64,000 bases of DNA, taken from contig CAYYOT010000007.1 of assembly GCA_964473255.1 (NCBI GenBank), positions 1-64,000 on the forward strand. The letters are read 5' to 3'. Shown in pieces: positions 63,009 through 64,000 of this stretch. Within the stretch, counting starts at the first letter, position 1; the number at the start of each line of letters is the position of its first letter. The position numbers and the translations under genes are program-made. The notes beneath the pieces were generated by a model. The model had not been told where the DNA came from, did not search any database, and was given only the letters and a program-made list of their open reading frames with translations. The stretch comes from Kuafuiihalomonas sp964473255 (lineage in GTDB: Bacteria; Myxococcota; Kuafuiibacteriia; Kuafuiibacteriales; Kuafuiibacteriaceae).

Positions 63009-64000
63009 ATGAGAGTATCTATCGAGTGGATCAAGAAACTGATTCCCGACCTCAAGGCCCCCGTCGGTGCGATCGAAAAACGTCTCAACGCCACGGGGAC
63101 CGAGGTCGTGAGCGTCCATAACCCGGCCGACTCGTTGGCCGGCGTGATCGTCGGCGAAGTTCGGTCGGTGGAGCCACATCCCGAGGCCGACCGTTTGCGC
63201 GTGACCGAGGTCTTCGACGGCACATCGGTTCATACCGTCGTCTGTGGTGCTCCGAACGTGGCCGCGGGGCAGCGAGTGCCGTTCGCGCCCGTCGGAGTGA
63301 CGCTTCCCAACGGCCTCGGAATCGAGCCGCGGACGATCCGAGGCATCGAGAGCCGCGGGATGCTGTGTGCGGCCGATGAGTTGGGGCTGGCACTTTCCTC
63401 GGAGGGCCTGATGGTCTTGAAGCCGCGGACCAAGCCGGGCAAGCCCGTCGCCGACGCTCTCCGCCTGAAGGACGCGATACTCGAACTCGAACTCACGCCG
63501 AATCGGCCCGACATGCTGTCGCACTTCGGAGTGGCGCGGGAGCTTGCGGCGCTCTTCAACGTGCCGCGTCCCAAGCGGACCGCTCGTCCGAAGCAGACGC
63601 GCAAGCCCGCCGCGGATCGGGTGCGGGTTCGCGTCGCGGACAAGGACCGCTGCTCGCTGTACTGTGCACGCGTCATAACCGGCGTTCGCGTCAAACCATC
63701 ACCGGACTGGGTTCAGCGCCGTCTGCTCGGTCTCGGTCAGCGTCCGGTCTCGAACGTGGTCGACGCCACGAACCTCATCCTGCTCGAGCTGGGCCAGCCG
63801 CTGCACGCGTTCGATCTCGACCGGCTGGCCGGAGCGGAGGTCATCGTCCGGTCGGCCAAGCCCGGGGAGCCCATCCTCCTCCTGGATGGGTCGACCCGGG
63901 AGCTCTCGAGCGAGGACCTGGTCATCGCCGACGCGGAGCGGCCGGTGGCCCTGGCGGGTGTCATGGGGGGTCAAGACTCCGAGGTCGGCGAGACGACGAC
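63009..64000 (+). CDS. pheT: Phenylalanyl-tRNA synthetase, beta chain (3' truncated by window edge)
   Basis: Starts MRVSIEWIKKLIPDL at an ATG 7 bases after pheS and runs to the window end without a stop (330 codons visible). An EMAP-type tRNA-binding domain is visible at about 40-150 (VGEVRSVEPHPEADRLRVTE, VCGAPNVAAGQRVPFA, IRGIESRGMLCAADELGL), then B3 region residues (ELELTPNRPDMLSHFGVAREL) and VDATNLILLELGQPLHAFD. The catalytic-like and anticodon-binding parts lie outside. Confidence 0.96.
   Translation, partial: MRVSIEWIKKLIPDLKAPVGAIEKRLNATGTEVVSVHNPADSLAGVIVGEVRSVEPHPEADRLRVTEVFDGTSVHTVVCGAPNVAAGQRVPFAPVGVTLPNGLGIEPRTIRGIESRGMLCAADELGLALSSEGLMVLKPRTKPGKPVADALRLKDAILELELTPNRPDMLSHFGVARELAALFNVPRPKRTARPKQTRKPAADRVRVRVADKDRCSLYCARVITGVRVKPSPDWVQRRLLGLGQRPVSNVVDATNLILLELGQPLHAFDLDRLAGAEVIVRSAKPGEPILLLDGSTRELSSEDLVIADAERPVALAGVMGGQDSEVGETT

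Overview
This GC-rich window is chromosomal core DNA from a Gram-negative bacterium, most likely a myxobacterium or relative (Myxococcota, former Deltaproteobacteria). The pointers are a eukaryote-like Ser/Thr kinase with PEGA-like tail, a FHA-GAF-sigma54 activator, outer-membrane-type proteins and many lipoproteins, a Tgl/PilF-like TPR lipoprotein beside ftsZ, a mevalonate kinase, and MurE with the meso-diaminopimelate DNPR motif. Taxonomy is inference; no rRNA or tRNA gene was seen.

Layout. 1-6.2 kb: end of a DEAD-box RNA helicase, poorly characterised genes, a short-chain fatty-acid transporter, a protease-like relic and a Fic-fold protein without catalytic residues. 6.2-13 kb: a palindrome-rich promoter region, a patatin phospholipase, an AbiTii-type protein, secreted proteins of unknown function, a kinase-like PEGA membrane protein and a metallophosphoesterase. 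13.1-19.2 kb: a tightly packed cassette of an MltF-like lytic transglycosylase, a Rieske protein, an NlpC/P60 peptidase fused to a probable beta-barrel, a lipoprotein and a FAD oxidoreductase. 19.1-28.2 kb: a large PPC/thrombospondin-type lipoprotein, mevalonate kinase, polyphosphate kinase, a PHP-fold protein with an RG-rich tail and three DIGNR motifs, and PrkA kinase. 28.3-45 kb: the division and cell-wall (dcw) cluster, mraZ-rsmH-ftsL-ftsI-murE-murF-mraY-murD-ftsW-murG-murC-[spacer]-ftsQ-ftsA-ftsZ, headed by a promoter and three MraZ boxes. 45-50.8 kb: a fusion protein with an internal lipobox, a RodZ-like HTH protein, recO and fused glyQS. 50.8-57.6 kb (minus strand): a Ser/Thr kinase, a secreted TPR protein, an FHA sigma54 activator and two lipoproteins, probably one operon. 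57.9-64 kb: fadD-like ligase, a secreted discoidin-like protein, a degenerate ureohydrolase, pheS and the start of pheT.

Themes. The dcw genes from mraZ to murC overlap by 1-4 bases at every junction, so translation is probably coupled. The usual murB and ddl are missing between murC and ftsQ; about 360 bases of atypical sequence stand there instead. At least six proteins keep an enzyme fold but appear to have lost catalytic residues (GspE/PilT-like, trypsin-like, Fic, Ser/Thr kinase-like, PHP, arginase-like). The least familiar units are the 13-19 kb envelope/redox cassette, the DIGNR-tailed PHP-like protein and the Ser/Thr-kinase to FHA-sigma54 operon. No IS element, prophage, CRISPR array or tRNA was found.
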